Shown here: positions 9,538-18,498 of the stretch, piece after piece
How the letters are laid out: each line of letters begins with the position of its first letter
Position numbering within the stretch: the stretch's first letter is position 1
Source: Pseudomonadota bacterium
GTDB taxonomy: Bacteria > Pseudomonadota > Alphaproteobacteria > Rhizobiales > Rhizobiaceae
Direction: 5' to 3'
NCBI GenBank assembly: GCA_023404095.1
Contig: JAEYDD010000075.1
Span: 186,001-250,000 of the forward strand
DNA length: 64,000 bases
The notes under the pieces: model-generated
Databases searched by the model: none
What the model saw: the letters and a program-made list of their open reading frames with translations, nothing else
What the model was told of the DNA's origin: nothing
Position numbers and translations under genes: made by a program

Positions 9538-10995
9538 TCAGCTTCTCCGCGACCCGTCGTTACGTTCGACGACCGCGGCCCACTGGCGGATCAGGTCGAG
9601 CCCCTCCTCGAGCAGGCTTCGGGCGGCGCTCTCATCGGCGGCTTCCACGTAGCAGCGCATTTCCGGTGCATTTCCGGAGGGGCGGAAATGGATGATGCGG
9701 CCGTCTTCGAGCGTCACGCGCAGCCCGTCGATGTCGCTCGTCCTTGCCGGAGCGCCGAGCGGCGCCAGAAGCGCGGCCAGCGCCTGTGGGCCTGAGCGAA
9801 GCTCCGCCATCAGCGCTGCGCTCGTTTCTACCGGAAAGTTCTCGAGCCGGTCGGCAGCGGCGGCCGGCAGGCCGAAATCGGCGGCGACCGCCGACAGCGG
9901 CTGATCGCGTTCGGCGGCCAATGCCAGAACCGCAAGCGCCGGCAGGAAGCTGTCGCGGGTTGGAAGAGCAGACAGTGTGCGGCCGTTGACGATGCAACTC
10001 GTACCCGTCAGCGTGCCGCCATTGGCCTCAAAGCCGACTACCGCTTTCGCACCGGCGCCGACAGCCGCGTCCATGGCCGCGATCACGAAGGGAGAACCGA
10101 CGCGTGTGCGCCGGACCTCGAACGCCCCCGATGCTTCGATGCCGGAATTCGAGGTGACGGGCGTTGCCACAACGTCGGCGCGGAGGAAGTTTGCGGTGAT
10201 CAGGCCGAGCAGGTCGCCCCGTAGCGGCGTGCCGGTTTCGTCGGCTACGAGCGGACGGTCTCCGTCGCCGTCCGCAGAGACGATTGCGTCGAGATCGTGC
10301 TCGCTGGACCAGCGCCGAAGCATCTCGATCGTTTCCGGCGAGACCGCCTCGGTATCGACCGGGATGAATTCCTGCGAGCGTCCGAGAGGCACGCATTCGG
10401 CGCCGAAGGCCGACAGTACGGTAATGAAGAGGTCACGCGCCACCGTGCTGTGCTGGTAGACGCCGATACGTTTGCCATCAAGTGCCCCAGGCGCCAGCAG
10501 GCCGTCATAGCGCTTCAGGAACAGGGTCTCGGCATCGGCGGAGCCATCGGGCGCGACCGCAGGTTCCGCATCCGGCACCTCGCCGGCAGAGGAGATCGCA
10601 GCAGCCAACAGCGTGATCGCCGCTTCGTCGTCCTTGCCGATTTCGCCGTCGGGCCGGTAGAACTTGATGCCATTGCGGTCGGCGGGAATGTGCGAGCCGG
10701 TCACCATCAGGCTGGCGGCCCCTTTTTCCAGGCCGAAGAGCGCCAGCGCCGGTGTTGGGATGGTGCCGCAATCGAGAGGCGCCAGGCCGGCGCGGCGCAG
10801 GGCGCCGGCTGCGATCGCAGCGATTGCGGGGCTGGATGGACGGAAATCGCGGCCGATCAGCACCGTGTCGCCCGCCTTGGCGAGACCAGCATCCAAAAGG
10901 TAGCGGGCAAAGGCGGTGGCGTAGAGTGCCGCCGGTGGCCCCTCCAGTTCCGTCGAAAGGCCACGCAGCCCGCTGGTGCCGAATTTCAGACTCAT
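9538..10995 (-). CDS. Phosphomannomutase/phosphoglucomutase family protein
   Basis: 485 aa, alpha-D-phosphohexomutase fold. It begins MSLKFGTSGLRGL. The active-site serine loop is VTGSHIPADRNGIKFY, the Mg-binding loop is SADGDGDRP, the sugar-binding loop is GFEANGG, and the phosphate-binding loop is FRPSGNAPEMRCYVE. These four loops in order define the family, which moves phosphate between C1 and C6 of hexoses. GlmM is unlikely because the metal loop and serine loop differ from GlmM. Probable role is making mannose-1-P or glucose-1-P for surface polysaccharide. Start ATG at 10995 has GGAG 6-7 nt upstream. It stands alone between tRNA-Leu and a divergent BA14K-type gene. Confidence 0.88.
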   Translation of the reverse strand: MSLKFGTSGLRGLSTELEGPPAALYATAFARYLLDAGLAKAGDTVLIGRDFRPSSPAIAAIAAGALRRAGLAPLDCGTIPTPALALFGLEKGAASLMVTGSHIPADRNGIKFYRPDGEIGKDDEAAITLLAAAISSAGEVPDAEPAVAPDGSADAETLFLKRYDGLLAPGALDGKRIGVYQHSTVARDLFITVLSAFGAECVPLGRSQEFIPVDTEAVSPETIEMLRRWSSEHDLDAIVSADGDGDRPLVADETGTPLRGDLLGLITANFLRADVVATPVTSNSGIEASGAFEVRRTRVGSPFVIAAMDAAVGAGAKAVVGFEANGGTLTGTSCIVNGRTLSALPTRDSFLPALAVLALAAERDQPLSAVAADFGLPAAAADRLENFPVETSAALMAELRSGPQALAALLAPLGAPARTSDIDGLRVTLEDGRIIHFRPSGNAPEMRCYVEAADESAARSLLEEGLDLIRQWAAVVERNDGSRRS

Positions 10996-11202
10996 CTCAT
11001 GCTCCAAGTTGTAGTATGCTGGTCTCCGCCCGCATTTCATGCCCGATTTTTTCCGGCTTGTCCCGGTCTTCGATGGCGAAGGTCGAGGACCCTGGACGGG
11101 GCGCGACATGCCGGCCAGCGAAAATTAATGTGGCGCGCGACCGCCCCGGAACACTATGGAACTTGTCGAAATTCCACCTCTCCTAACGCACAGGGGGTCG
11201 AA

Positions 11203-11661
11203 ATGTTCAGCTTGCCCAGTTTGGTTTCTGCCGGCGCACTGGCCCTTGCCGGCGCACTTGTCTCGGCCTCCGGCGCCAGTGCCGGCTCGTTTGTCCAGGC
11301 GGATAGGATCGTCGGAACCAAAGTTCTGCCGGCCGCAGTTGCCTGCAATGCTTATAGCTGCTGGAATTCCGGACCGTTCTACAATCCGATCAACCGGCCA
11401 TTTTATCGCGCCTACGCCTGGCCGATGTATCGCCCGTACCGGCCCTACGCGCCCTACTACCGGCCGTACTACCGGCCCTATTCGTCGAGTGTGACGATCT
11501 ACCAGCCCTATGAAAGCCCGTATTATGCACCGCGTGCCTATAGCGGTGCGGGGGCTCACGTTGCCTGGTGCATGAACCGCTATCGTACCTATGAACCGGC
11601 GACCAACCGCTATCACGCGGGCAACGGCGTCTACAGGGTCTGCGTCTCGCCCTATCCGTGA
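11203..11661 (+). CDS. BA14K-like secreted protein with Tyr/Pro/Arg-rich repeats
   Basis: 152 aa with a clear signal peptide (hydrophobic stretch to the ASAGS cleavage region near residue 28). The middle is a tandem YRPY-type tract at about residues 70-97, rich in Tyr, Pro and Arg. The C-terminal block from HVAWCMNRYRTYEPATNRY to YRVCVSPY carries the paired cysteines and the RYRTYxPxTN pattern of the Brucella/Rhizobium BA14K family, whose members are periplasmic or surface proteins and, in Brucella, immunogenic lectins. ATG at 11203 has AGGGGG upstream. Convergent with the SelT-like gene downstream. Confidence 0.8.
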   Translation: MFSLPSLVSAGALALAGALVSASGASAGSFVQADRIVGTKVLPAAVACNAYSCWNSGPFYNPINRPFYRAYAWPMYRPYRPYAPYYRPYYRPYSSSVTIYQPYESPYYAPRAYSGAGAHVAWCMNRYRTYEPATNRYHAGNGVYRVCVSPYP

Positions 11662-11714
11662 AGAGCAGGGGGCGGTCGGGTGCCGAATAGCCCGGCGCCC
11701 GCATGCCTTCCCTA

Positions 11715-11999
11715 TCAGTTCCTGTCGACGTGACCGAGATCCCTCTCGGGATCGATCACGTCCCGCACCTTTTGTTTCAGCTCCTTGGGGCCTGGGAAGC
11801 CGCCGTCGCGCTTGCGCTCCCAGATCATTTCCCCGTCGATCCGTATTTCGAAGTTGCCGCCGGTGCCGGGGATGAGGGCCACCTCGCCAAGGCTATCGCC
11901 AAACGTCTGCAACAGTTCCTGGGCCATCCAGCCCGCCCGAAGCAGCCAGTTGCATTGGGTGCAGTAGAGGATCGAGATCCGGGGCTTCTGTTCGCTCAT
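11715..11999 (-). CDS. SelT/SelW/SelH family protein (Rdx-type)
   Basis: 94 aa thioredoxin-like protein. The redox motif is CTQC (Cys13 and Cys16) right after the first beta strand RISILY, the position where eukaryotic homologues have CxxU. It also has the family's ELLQTFGDSLGEVALIPGTGGNFEI core and ends in a charged tail. Bacterial members are cytosolic and of poorly defined redox function. The start at 11999 gives the canonical length; the frame is open further upstream but not convincing. No operon partner. Confidence 0.85.
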   Translation of the reverse strand: MSEQKPRISILYCTQCNWLLRAGWMAQELLQTFGDSLGEVALIPGTGGNFEIRIDGEMIWERKRDGGFPGPKELKQKVRDVIDPERDLGHVDRN

Positions 12000-12198
12000 G
12001 TTCAGTCCGCTCACCTGGCTTTTGTCGGGTCCGATAGCGGCCGGCTTATGCCGATGGCGCCCGATTGGCAATCCCGGACCGTTGAGGGGTTCACGAAAAT
12101 GTCAAGGCAGTTCATCATGTTTTGTCGAGGCGCTGCTTGCGCGTAAGAAGCGGTCCGCGGACAAGCGGTGCAGTGCAACAATTTCGACGGTAACCCCC

Positions 12199-12648
12199 AT
12201 GAGCGACATTACATCAACGCGTAACAGACTCTTTCTTCCCTTCCTCGGCCCTGTCTATTCCTCTCTGAGCGAAAGTGCAGAAACGCTGCTTCGCGTCGTC
12301 GCCGGCCTGCTTCTCGTCACGCACGGATACGGAAAGATCATCAACCCGTTTGGCGCAGTCGGCATGGTGGAAGGGCTCGGCTTCTATCCGGGTGTCTTCT
12401 GGTCCCCGCTTCTGGCCGCAACCGAGTTTTTCGGTGGCATCCTCGTGGCAATCGGGCTGTTGACGCGGCCTGCCGCCATCGCGTCTGCGATCGTTCTGGC
12501 CGTGACTGTCTATTTCCACTGGATCGTCAAGGCAGAGGGCATCGGCGGCGCGGAAAAGTCCATCCTCTGGACGGCGATCATGCTCTATTTCGCGGTTCGC
12601 GGCGCCAACAGCCAGTCGGTCGACGCACGGTTGGGACGTCAGTTCTGA
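12199..12648 (+). CDS. DoxX family inner-membrane protein
   Basis: 149 aa with four predicted membrane helices. The family pattern is visible: LLRVVAGLLLVTHGYGKI in helix 1, then GMVEGLGFYPGVFWSPLLAATEFFGGILVAIGL, and an alternating hydrophobic C-terminal helix. DoxX proteins are small membrane proteins sometimes linked to quinone oxidation or stress, but the molecular function of this type is not known. Its last 10 bases overlap the 3' end of the response-regulator gene on the other strand, so the pair is convergent. Confidence 0.88.
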   Translation: MSDITSTRNRLFLPFLGPVYSSLSESAETLLRVVAGLLLVTHGYGKIINPFGAVGMVEGLGFYPGVFWSPLLAATEFFGGILVAIGLLTRPAAIASAIVLAVTVYFHWIVKAEGIGGAEKSILWTAIMLYFAVRGANSQSVDARLGRQF

Positions 12649-13022
12649 CGCCGCTTTAGGTCGGGTATCATCCGCCCTACGGCGGCGAGCAGCATCTCGT
12701 CGGCGTAGGGCTTCATTATGACCGGAGCGCCATCGACGGGCGCAACGCCGGATCGGTGCGCCTCCGAGACCGAGGTGAAGATGAGCGGTACTTTTAGCCT
12801 CTTCAGTCGCCGCACGCCGTCGGTGACGGATATGGACCGCACGGAAAGATCGACCAGGCAGAGGTTTAGCGCGGCAAGATCGGAATCTGCCCAGAGCTCG
12901 AACTGATTGGGCCGAATGATCGAAACGCGGCATTCAAAGGCTGAGCTGATAAGGAATTCGGCATCGACGGCGATCAGGAACTCTTCCTCCACGATCGCGA
13001 TATGCGGATAGGCCTTGTTCAT
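12639..13022 (-). CDS. Single-domain response regulator
   Basis: 127 aa, one receiver domain and nothing else. The expected residues are all present: acidic pair Glu12/Glu13 (IAIVEEEF), phospho-acceptor Asp58 (NLCLVDLS), Thr83 (LIFTS) and Lys104 (VIMKPY). The domain has no output, so it probably acts by protein contact or as a phosphate sink, as do many stand-alone receivers in rhizobia. There is no kinase beside it; the nearest histidine kinase in the window is about 24 kb away. The 3' end overlaps the DoxX gene by 10 bp. Confidence 0.86.
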   Translation of the reverse strand: MNKAYPHIAIVEEEFLIAVDAEFLISSAFECRVSIIRPNQFELWADSDLAALNLCLVDLSVRSISVTDGVRRLKRLKVPLIFTSVSEAHRSGVAPVDGAPVIMKPYADEMLLAAVGRMIPDLKRRQN

Positions 13023-13279
13023 TTCAGGCGTACTTTCCAGGGCAGAGGAGGGCTTAGGAGCTTACTCCTTTAAATTGGGTGCAGGCGCGCCCGGGGCGCG
13101 CAATGTCTCTCTCGAACGCGCTGACGTCATTTAAAAAAGACGTAGCGACAGCCTCTTCGCTGGAACCGAAGAAATCGCTTTCGCGTTGATAGATCACATG
13201 TCTGCAACCGGGGAAGGAATGGTTTCATGGGGCTTCAGCCAAACGTGTGGCGGTGCGGTAGCAGACCGCGGAGACCAAC

Positions 13280-14041
13280 ATGACCGGCGCCTCCACACCC
13301 GCGCCGGGCAAGTGGCATACACCCTGCTCCAAATGTCCGCTTCAGGAACTGAAGAGCTTCCGCAAATTCTCGCCGCGCGAACTGGAATTCGTGTCGCAGT
13401 TCAAGGTCGGAGAATTGTCGGTCGAGCGTGGGGCGACGGTTCTGGTGGAGGGAACCCACAGCCCACACATCTATACGGTGCTGACGGGCATGGGATTTCG
13501 CTACAAGCTTCTTGAGGACGGGCGGCGGCAGATCATGAACTATGCCTTTCCGGGGGATCTGCTCGGCCTGCAGGGGGTGCTGATGGGGGAACTCGACCAC
13601 TCCGTCGAGGCTCTGACGCCGGTCACCCTTTGCGTATTCGAGCGCTCGAAGCTCGACGGCCTGTTTTCGCGCCATGCCTCTCTCGCCTACGACCTTACGT
13701 GGATCGCGGCACGCGAGGAGCGGATTCTCGACGAACACCTGCTCAGCATCGGCCGGCGTTCGGCATTGGAGCGAACCGCCTATCTCTTGTCCTATATCCA
13801 TCAGCGCGCCATGGCGGTGGGGATGCTGCACGGTTCACGCCGGAGCATCCCGCTGACGCAGCAGCACCTGGCCGATACGCTCGGCCTGTCCCTTGTCCAC
13901 ACCAACAAGACGTTGCGCAAACTGTCGGACCGTCAATTGATCCGCTGGCAGGATGGTGGCTGCGAGGTGAACGAGCCCGACGGCCTTCTGAAGGTGTCCG
14001 GCTGGGAGGGCCTCAAAGAGACGGCCCGTCCTTTTATCTGA
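13280..14041 (+). CDS. Crp/Fnr family transcriptional regulator
   Basis: 253 aa. A cyclic-nucleotide-binding-like beta roll occupies residues 30-150 (VLVEGTHSPHIYTVLTGM; FPGDLLGLQGV). A winged helix-turn-helix follows at about 165-235, with recognition segment LTQQHLADTLGLSLVHTNKT. The N-terminus has CSKC (Cys16, Cys19) only, without the further cysteines needed for an oxygen-labile 4Fe-4S cluster, so it is not a classical FNR sensor. Rhizobia carry many such FixK-like or unnamed paralogues; the ligand is unknown. The DNA-recognition helix (SLVHTNKTLRKL) differs from the typical FNR helix. The 257 bp upstream hold no recognised site. Confidence 0.88.
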   Translation: MTGASTPAPGKWHTPCSKCPLQELKSFRKFSPRELEFVSQFKVGELSVERGATVLVEGTHSPHIYTVLTGMGFRYKLLEDGRRQIMNYAFPGDLLGLQGVLMGELDHSVEALTPVTLCVFERSKLDGLFSRHASLAYDLTWIAAREERILDEHLLSIGRRSALERTAYLLSYIHQRAMAVGMLHGSRRSIPLTQQHLADTLGLSLVHTNKTLRKLSDRQLIRWQDGGCEVNEPDGLLKVSGWEGLKETARPFI

Positions 14042-14064
14042 CGTGTGTTATCTGGCGTGTGCCG

Positions 14065-15102
14065 TCAGGCGACGTCCCAGTGAAGGGGAAACATCGGATC
14101 GAACACCGTCACGGGACCTGCTCTCGTCTCGATCTTTGGCGGATAGGATAGGGGCGTCTCGCGGCGCACCAGCCGGATCGTGTCCTGGTTTGCCGGCAGG
14201 CCGTACCAGGCTGGTCCGTTCAGTGAAGAGAAGGCTTCCAGCCGGTCGAGCGCATTCTCCTCTTCGAACACATGCGCCAGGCAACTCATGGTGTTGATCG
14301 AGGTATAGATGCCGGCGCAGCCGCAGGCGCACTCCTTGAGCGGGTCGACATGCGGGGCCGAATCGGTGCCGAGGAAGAAGCGCGCATCGCCCGAGGTGGC
14401 GGCCGCGCGAAGGGCCAGCCGGTGATGTTCACGCTTGGCAACCGGGAGGCAATAGTAGTGCGGCTTGATCCCGCCGACCAGGATCGCATTGCGATTGATG
14501 ATCAGGTGGTGGGTTGTGATCGAGCCGGCGAGATTGGCCTTCGAATTCCTGATGTAGTCGATGCCGTCCTTCGTCGTGACATGCTCCATCGTCACCTTCA
14601 GTTCCGGCAGGCGGTTGCGCAGCGGATCGAGCACGGTGTCGATGAAGACGGCCTCTCGGTCGAAGATGTCTACATCCTGGGTTGTGACCTCGCCATGCAC
14701 GCAGAGGGGCAGGCCGATCCTGGCCATCCGCTCGAGCACCGGCATCGCCTTCTCGATGTCGCGCACGCCGCCATGCGAGTTCGTCGTAGCACCCGCCGGG
14801 TAGAGCTTGACGGCGGTGATCAGCCCACGCGCCTTGCCTTCCTCGACGTCGTCGGGGTTCGTGTGCTCGGTCAGGTAGAGCGTCATCAGCGGCTGAAAGC
14901 TGTCGCCGGCGGGGATCGCGGCCATGATGCGCTCGAGATAGGCTGCCGCGTCGGCGGTGGTCACGACCGGCGGAACGAGGTTCGGCATGATGATCGCGCG
15001 GGCGAAATGGCGGCTGGTATCGCCAATCACGCCCTTCAGCATTTCGCCGTCGCGCAGATGCAGATGCCAATCGTCGGGGCGGCGAATGGTGATCGATTGC
15101 AT
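14065..15102 (-). CDS. pyrC: Dihydroorotase (class II)
   Basis: 345 aa, beginning [22 protein letters not shown]. It closes carbamoyl-aspartate to dihydroorotate in pyrimidine synthesis. The HxH zinc motif (DWHLHLRDG), the carboxylated-lysine region ([18 protein letters not shown]), the CVHGE and MEHVTT histidines and the late GTDSAPH aspartate are all present. Size and motifs match the E. coli-type PyrC rather than the longer multidomain form. It stops 23 bp from the stop of the Crp/Fnr gene, convergent. The DUF805 gene lies 86 bp upstream in the same direction. Confidence 0.96.
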   Translation of the reverse strand: MQSITIRRPDDWHLHLRDGEMLKGVIGDTSRHFARAIIMPNLVPPVVTTADAAAYLERIMAAIPAGDSFQPLMTLYLTEHTNPDDVEEGKARGLITAVKLYPAGATTNSHGGVRDIEKAMPVLERMARIGLPLCVHGEVTTQDVDIFDREAVFIDTVLDPLRNRLPELKVTMEHVTTKDGIDYIRNSKANLAGSITTHHLIINRNAILVGGIKPHYYCLPVAKREHHRLALRAAATSGDARFFLGTDSAPHVDPLKECACGCAGIYTSINTMSCLAHVFEEENALDRLEAFSSLNGPAWYGLPANQDTIRLVRRETPLSYPPKIETRAGPVTVFDPMFPLHWDVA

Positions 15103-15188
15103 GCGCTGAGTACTCCGCGGCTCGATGAAAATCTACGCCGCGGGCATTATCACCCCTCGACCGCCGAAGGCAAACATTTTGCCGGTTT

Positions 15189-15539
15189 TCAGGCCGGGCT
15201 GGTGCCGAACCGGTTTTCGCCGCGCGTTCCCTCGCTCGCATACCAGTAGACGAGCACGATCCAGCCGATCAGCGGAATGAGCCCCACGAGCAGCCACCAG
15301 CCGGAGCGGTCTGTATCGTGCAGGCGGCGAATGGCGACGCCGAGGCCGGGCAGGAGCACGCCCAGTCCGTAGACGACGCTGAGGATCTCCCGGCCGAATA
15401 CCGCCTTGTCGACGCCGCCGAGAACGACGGAGGCAATGACATTGAAAAGCGCGAACCACCAGAATTCGGGGCGGCTCGCACGGCCGGTAAAGACGGCATA
15501 CTTGGAGAAGACGGTAGAGACTGCTTGCGAAAATGTCAT
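15189..15539 (-). CDS. DUF805 inner-membrane protein
   Basis: 116 aa. The family signature is clear: YAVFTGRASRPEFWWFALFN, then two hydrophobic segments, then RRLHDTDRSGWWLLVGLIPLIG. Three or four membrane helices are predicted. DUF805 proteins are widespread, function unknown. ATG at 15539 has GAGGGG about 7 nt upstream; an open extension of 13 codons lacks a ribosome binding site. A second DUF805 protein is encoded at 54520-54903. Confidence 0.88.
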   Translation of the reverse strand: MTFSQAVSTVFSKYAVFTGRASRPEFWWFALFNVIASVVLGGVDKAVFGREILSVVYGLGVLLPGLGVAIRRLHDTDRSGWWLLVGLIPLIGWIVLVYWYASEGTRGENRFGTSPA

Positions 15540-15649
15540 GCTATCCCCCTCGGGCGCCCGAAAGGCGCAATTACACACTCAGGGTTGTGCATTGTGAATG
15601 CTGCACCAACTTGCGCGGCGAATCAATCCGCCAGCAGACCAACGGCGCG

Positions 15650-16276
15650 TCAGGCGTTGTCGAGCGTGATGTCCGCGCGCCTGCGGCTTTCAAGCACCAG
15701 CCGACCGTTCGGCAGATCGTTGCCGTGGGCCTTCGTACGCGCCACCTCCTCGCCCAGCCCGTAGCCGATCCAGCGATCCAGGAGGCGCTGCTCGAGCACC
15801 GCTATGGGCGGGGCGAGCATGATGGAATAATCGAACAGGCCTTCCAGCTCCGCCCACTTACCCTCGTCGAGCAGCAGGTAGTTTCCTTCCACGATGATGA
15901 AGCGGTGCTCGGGTGAGACCGCCCTGGCAGAGGCTATTGCGAGCTCGCGCGAGCGGTCGAAGACGGGGATCAACACCTCCTGCTCCGCCACGCGCACGGC
16001 GCGGATGATGTCGAGGAATGCGCGCACGTCGAATGTTTCGGGGGCGCCCTTGCGGGCCAGCAACCCTCGCTCGCTCAGAACGGCATTGTCCATGTGAAAA
16101 CCGTCCATCGGCAACACCTCCGCACGCTCGCCTCGGGCGTTCAGGGCGGCGCGGAGTTCGTCGGCCAGGGTGGACTTGCCGGAACCCGGCGGACCGGCGA
16201 TCGCAATCAGAAAGCGACGGGCATCGCCGGCGCGCCGGATGATCTCTGACGCCATCTCCGCACTGATGCTGGGCAT
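15650..16276 (-). CDS. P-loop nucleoside/sugar kinase of the uridine-kinase superfamily
   Basis: 208 aa. A Walker A motif GPPGSGKST sits at residues 28-36, followed by VLPMDGFHMDN (Walker-B-like acceptor site) and by IIVEGNYLLLDE, a pattern shared by uridine kinase, pantothenate kinase and the rhizobial fructose-transport-associated kinase FrcK. The substrate cannot be told from sequence. ATG at 16276 was chosen because the upstream extension is compositionally unlike protein. It is divergent from the amidotransferase gene at 16496. Confidence 0.78.
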   Translation of the reverse strand: MPSISAEMASEIIRRAGDARRFLIAIAGPPGSGKSTLADELRAALNARGERAEVLPMDGFHMDNAVLSERGLLARKGAPETFDVRAFLDIIRAVRVAEQEVLIPVFDRSRELAIASARAVSPEHRFIIVEGNYLLLDEGKWAELEGLFDYSIMLAPPIAVLEQRLLDRWIGYGLGEEVARTKAHGNDLPNGRLVLESRRRADITLDNA

Positions 16277-16495
16277 GTTGTCTGCGCCTCCCGTTGCGAT
16301 CCCCTGATGCCGGCCATGGCGGCAGCCGCAGGAGGCGGCATATTGTGCGAGACGGAGGGCATCGGCAAGGCGCAGGCGGGCCTGGCCGCAGCATCCTCCA
16401 CATTCCCGCTGAAAAGTCGCAAGGCGTGGTATCACCTTGCTTCTTGAATGCCGGATCGCGCCGTGCTTGTCTGCCGCAACCAAAGGGAGATGCAC

Positions 16496-17242
16496 ATGCG
16501 CGTACTGGTCGTCGAGAATGACAGGATAACGGCCCTTGGCCAGATCGAAGCCGCTCTGCTCGAGGCCGGCGCGAAAATCGAACTGTGTCGCCCCCATGCC
16601 GGCGAGGCGCTGCCGTCGGACGGACTGGCCTATGACGCGCTGGTCGTCATGGGCGGCCCCCAATCGGCCGTCGATGATGAGCGGCATCCTTATCTACCGG
16701 CCTTGTGCGCCATGATGCGGCGCTATGGTGACGCCGGCAAATCCGTGCTCGGCGTCTGCCTCGGAAGCCAACTCCTGGCGCGCAGCTATGGTGCGACCAA
16801 TCTTATCGGTGAAGCCTTCGAGTTCGGCTGGTGCGACATCCAGCCGACGGAACAGGGGCTAGCAGACCCCTTGCTCGCCACGGTCGGCGGCGCCTTTCCG
16901 ATCTTCCAGTGGCACAGCGACACCTTCACGCTGCCTGAAGGTGCCGTTCGGCTGGCACACAATCAGACAGCGACGAATCAGGCTTTCCGCATCGGTCGCG
17001 CCACCTACGGCACGCAATTCCACTTCGAGGTGGACCGGTCGGTCGCAAGCTGGTGGCGCGACCTGTTCCCGGAGCAGATCGAGCGGATGGCGCCGGGATG
17101 GATCGACAGCTTCGATGCGATCGCTGCGGCGCGGGGGCCTGCCGCCGATGCTGCGGGCCTGGCGATTGCCCGTGCCTGGGTCTCGACCATCGCCGCCGGC
17201 ATCGAAGCGCAGGATATGGTCACGGTCGGCAGTGCGGCCTGA
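16496..17242 (+). CDS. Class I glutamine amidotransferase-like protein
   Basis: 248 aa. The catalytic triad is visible as Cys88 (LGVCLGSQLLA), His176 and Glu178 (GTQFHFEVD). The oxyanion strand has VVMGGPQSAVDDE. Free-standing members hydrolyse glutamine, or gamma-glutamyl compounds such as gamma-glutamyl-putrescine, or resemble the GMP synthase amidotransferase domain. No partner synthase is adjacent. The ATG at 16496 has GGGAG about 7 nt upstream; the ATG two codons earlier is too close to that site. A distinct C-terminal extension of about 60 residues follows the triad. Confidence 0.86.
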   Translation: MRVLVVENDRITALGQIEAALLEAGAKIELCRPHAGEALPSDGLAYDALVVMGGPQSAVDDERHPYLPALCAMMRRYGDAGKSVLGVCLGSQLLARSYGATNLIGEAFEFGWCDIQPTEQGLADPLLATVGGAFPIFQWHSDTFTLPEGAVRLAHNQTATNQAFRIGRATYGTQFHFEVDRSVASWWRDLFPEQIERMAPGWIDSFDAIAAARGPAADAAGLAIARAWVSTIAAGIEAQDMVTVGSAA

Positions 17243-17314
17243 TTTTTGGCAATGAGCGCGGGGCCTGCCGCCTTGCCTTGCGGATGTGGCAGCGCGGGTC
17301 TGCCCGCCGTCAGC

Positions 17315-17665
17315 CTACCAGTTGAAACCGCGCAGTTCGCGTTCGCGCGACAGCGGTGGATTGCGGCTTGAGAAGCTGAGGCCATTCTGCGTGCAGGTGT
17401 AGACCGGGTGGTTGAATTCGCCCCAGCGTCGAACTTCGGTGTCGTCGTAGCCCCTCGCACACACGACCTCGTTGGCAGCCTCGGCCGCAGCTTTGTCTTC
17501 CTGGGACTTTACGCCGGGCAGGTCTGTGAAAGGATAGGCTTTCTCTCCCCCTGCAAAGGCGCCCGCCTGTTGCGCCAAAGTCGGCGAGGAGAGCGAGAGC
17601 AGCACCACAGCAAAGGCAACGGTAAGGATGCTGCCACGGCAGCGGTCAGGTTTCGACGGTTTCAT
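17315..17665 (-). CDS. Secreted protein of unknown function
   Basis: 116 aa with a signal peptide (SILTVAFAVVLLSLSSPTLA, cleavage near residue 32). The mature part is hydrophilic and contains two cysteines (VVCARGY and YTCTQNG) that could form one disulfide. No family recognised. It is followed convergently by the amidotransferase and lies back to back with RNase D. Confidence 0.6.
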   Translation of the reverse strand: MKPSKPDRCRGSILTVAFAVVLLSLSSPTLAQQAGAFAGGEKAYPFTDLPGVKSQEDKAAAEAANEVVCARGYDDTEVRRWGEFNHPVYTCTQNGLSFSSRNPPLSRERELRGFNW

Positions 17666-17771
17666 ATCTATCCATTGCGTCTGCGGGTGCAATCTTGGCC
17701 TTGCATAGTACCGTGCCGGGCAAACATGCGATATAGCCCAGACAGTTTATGCGGACTATGTGGGGTTTGAG

Positions 17772-18398
17772 ATGGCAAGTGCAATACGATATCACGAGGG
17801 CGACATTCCGGCGGCCGATGCTGCGCGCTATGACGGCGCGATCGCGATCGACACGGAGACCCTTGGCCTGATCCCGCGCCGCGACCGTCTATGCGTCGTC
17901 CAACTTTCGCCCGGCGACGGCACGGCTGACGTCATCAAGATCGCCGCAGGCCAGACGCGGGCGCCCAATCTCGTCGCCATGCTCAGCGATCCTTCCCGCC
18001 AGAAGATCTTCCACTATGGCAGATTTGACATCGCCGTCTTGTTTCACACTTTCGGCGTCACCTGTTCGCCCGTCTTCTGCACCAAGATCGCTTCCCGGCT
18101 GACGCGCACCTACACGGACCGGCACGGGCTGAAGGATAATCTGAAGGAGCTTCTGGAGGTGGATATCTCCAAGCAGCAGCAGTCTTCCGACTGGGCTGCC
18201 GAGACGCTTTCGCCGGCCCAACTCGAATATGCGGCATCCGACGTGCTGCACCTGCACGCGCTGCGCGACAAGCTGATGGCGCGGCTTGTCCGCGACGGCC
18301 GGCTGCAGCATGCAGAGGCCTGCTTCGCGTTTCTGCCGACGCGTGCCAAGCTCGACCTGCTCGGCTGGGACGAAACGGATATCTTCGCCCATAGCTGA
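17772..18398 (+). CDS. rnd: Ribonuclease D, short 3'-5' exonuclease form
   Basis: 208 aa, DEDDy exonuclease domain only. Exo I is AIDTETLGL (Asp27, Glu29), Exo II is FHYGRFDIAVL, Exo III is LEYAASDVLHLHALRD with the Tyr. It lacks the HRDC domains of E. coli RNase D, as is usual for the roughly 210-aa alphaproteobacterial form. Role is trimming of tRNA and other small RNA 3' ends. Start at ATG 17772 has GGGG 6 nt upstream; a GTG at 17760 would overlap it. The frame ends well before the 413-aa gene. Confidence 0.92.
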   Translation: MASAIRYHEGDIPAADAARYDGAIAIDTETLGLIPRRDRLCVVQLSPGDGTADVIKIAAGQTRAPNLVAMLSDPSRQKIFHYGRFDIAVLFHTFGVTCSPVFCTKIASRLTRTYTDRHGLKDNLKELLEVDISKQQQSSDWAAETLSPAQLEYAASDVLHLHALRDKLMARLVRDGRLQHAEACFAFLPTRAKLDLLGWDETDIFAHS

Positions 18399-18498
18399 GG
18401 GTGTCGGCAAATGCCGGCACGGATCGGTCAGGATTGCTTAACCAAATCGCCGCTATTCTCGGCTGCATGAATTCAGGTTTTGCAATCGGGACAGTTTA

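Noticed and set aside
13085..13101. GC-rich hairpin GCGCGCC/GGCGCGC upstream of the Crp/Fnr gene
   Set aside because: Seven-bp stem, no T tract, and not placed after any gene; likely chance in a GC-rich region.
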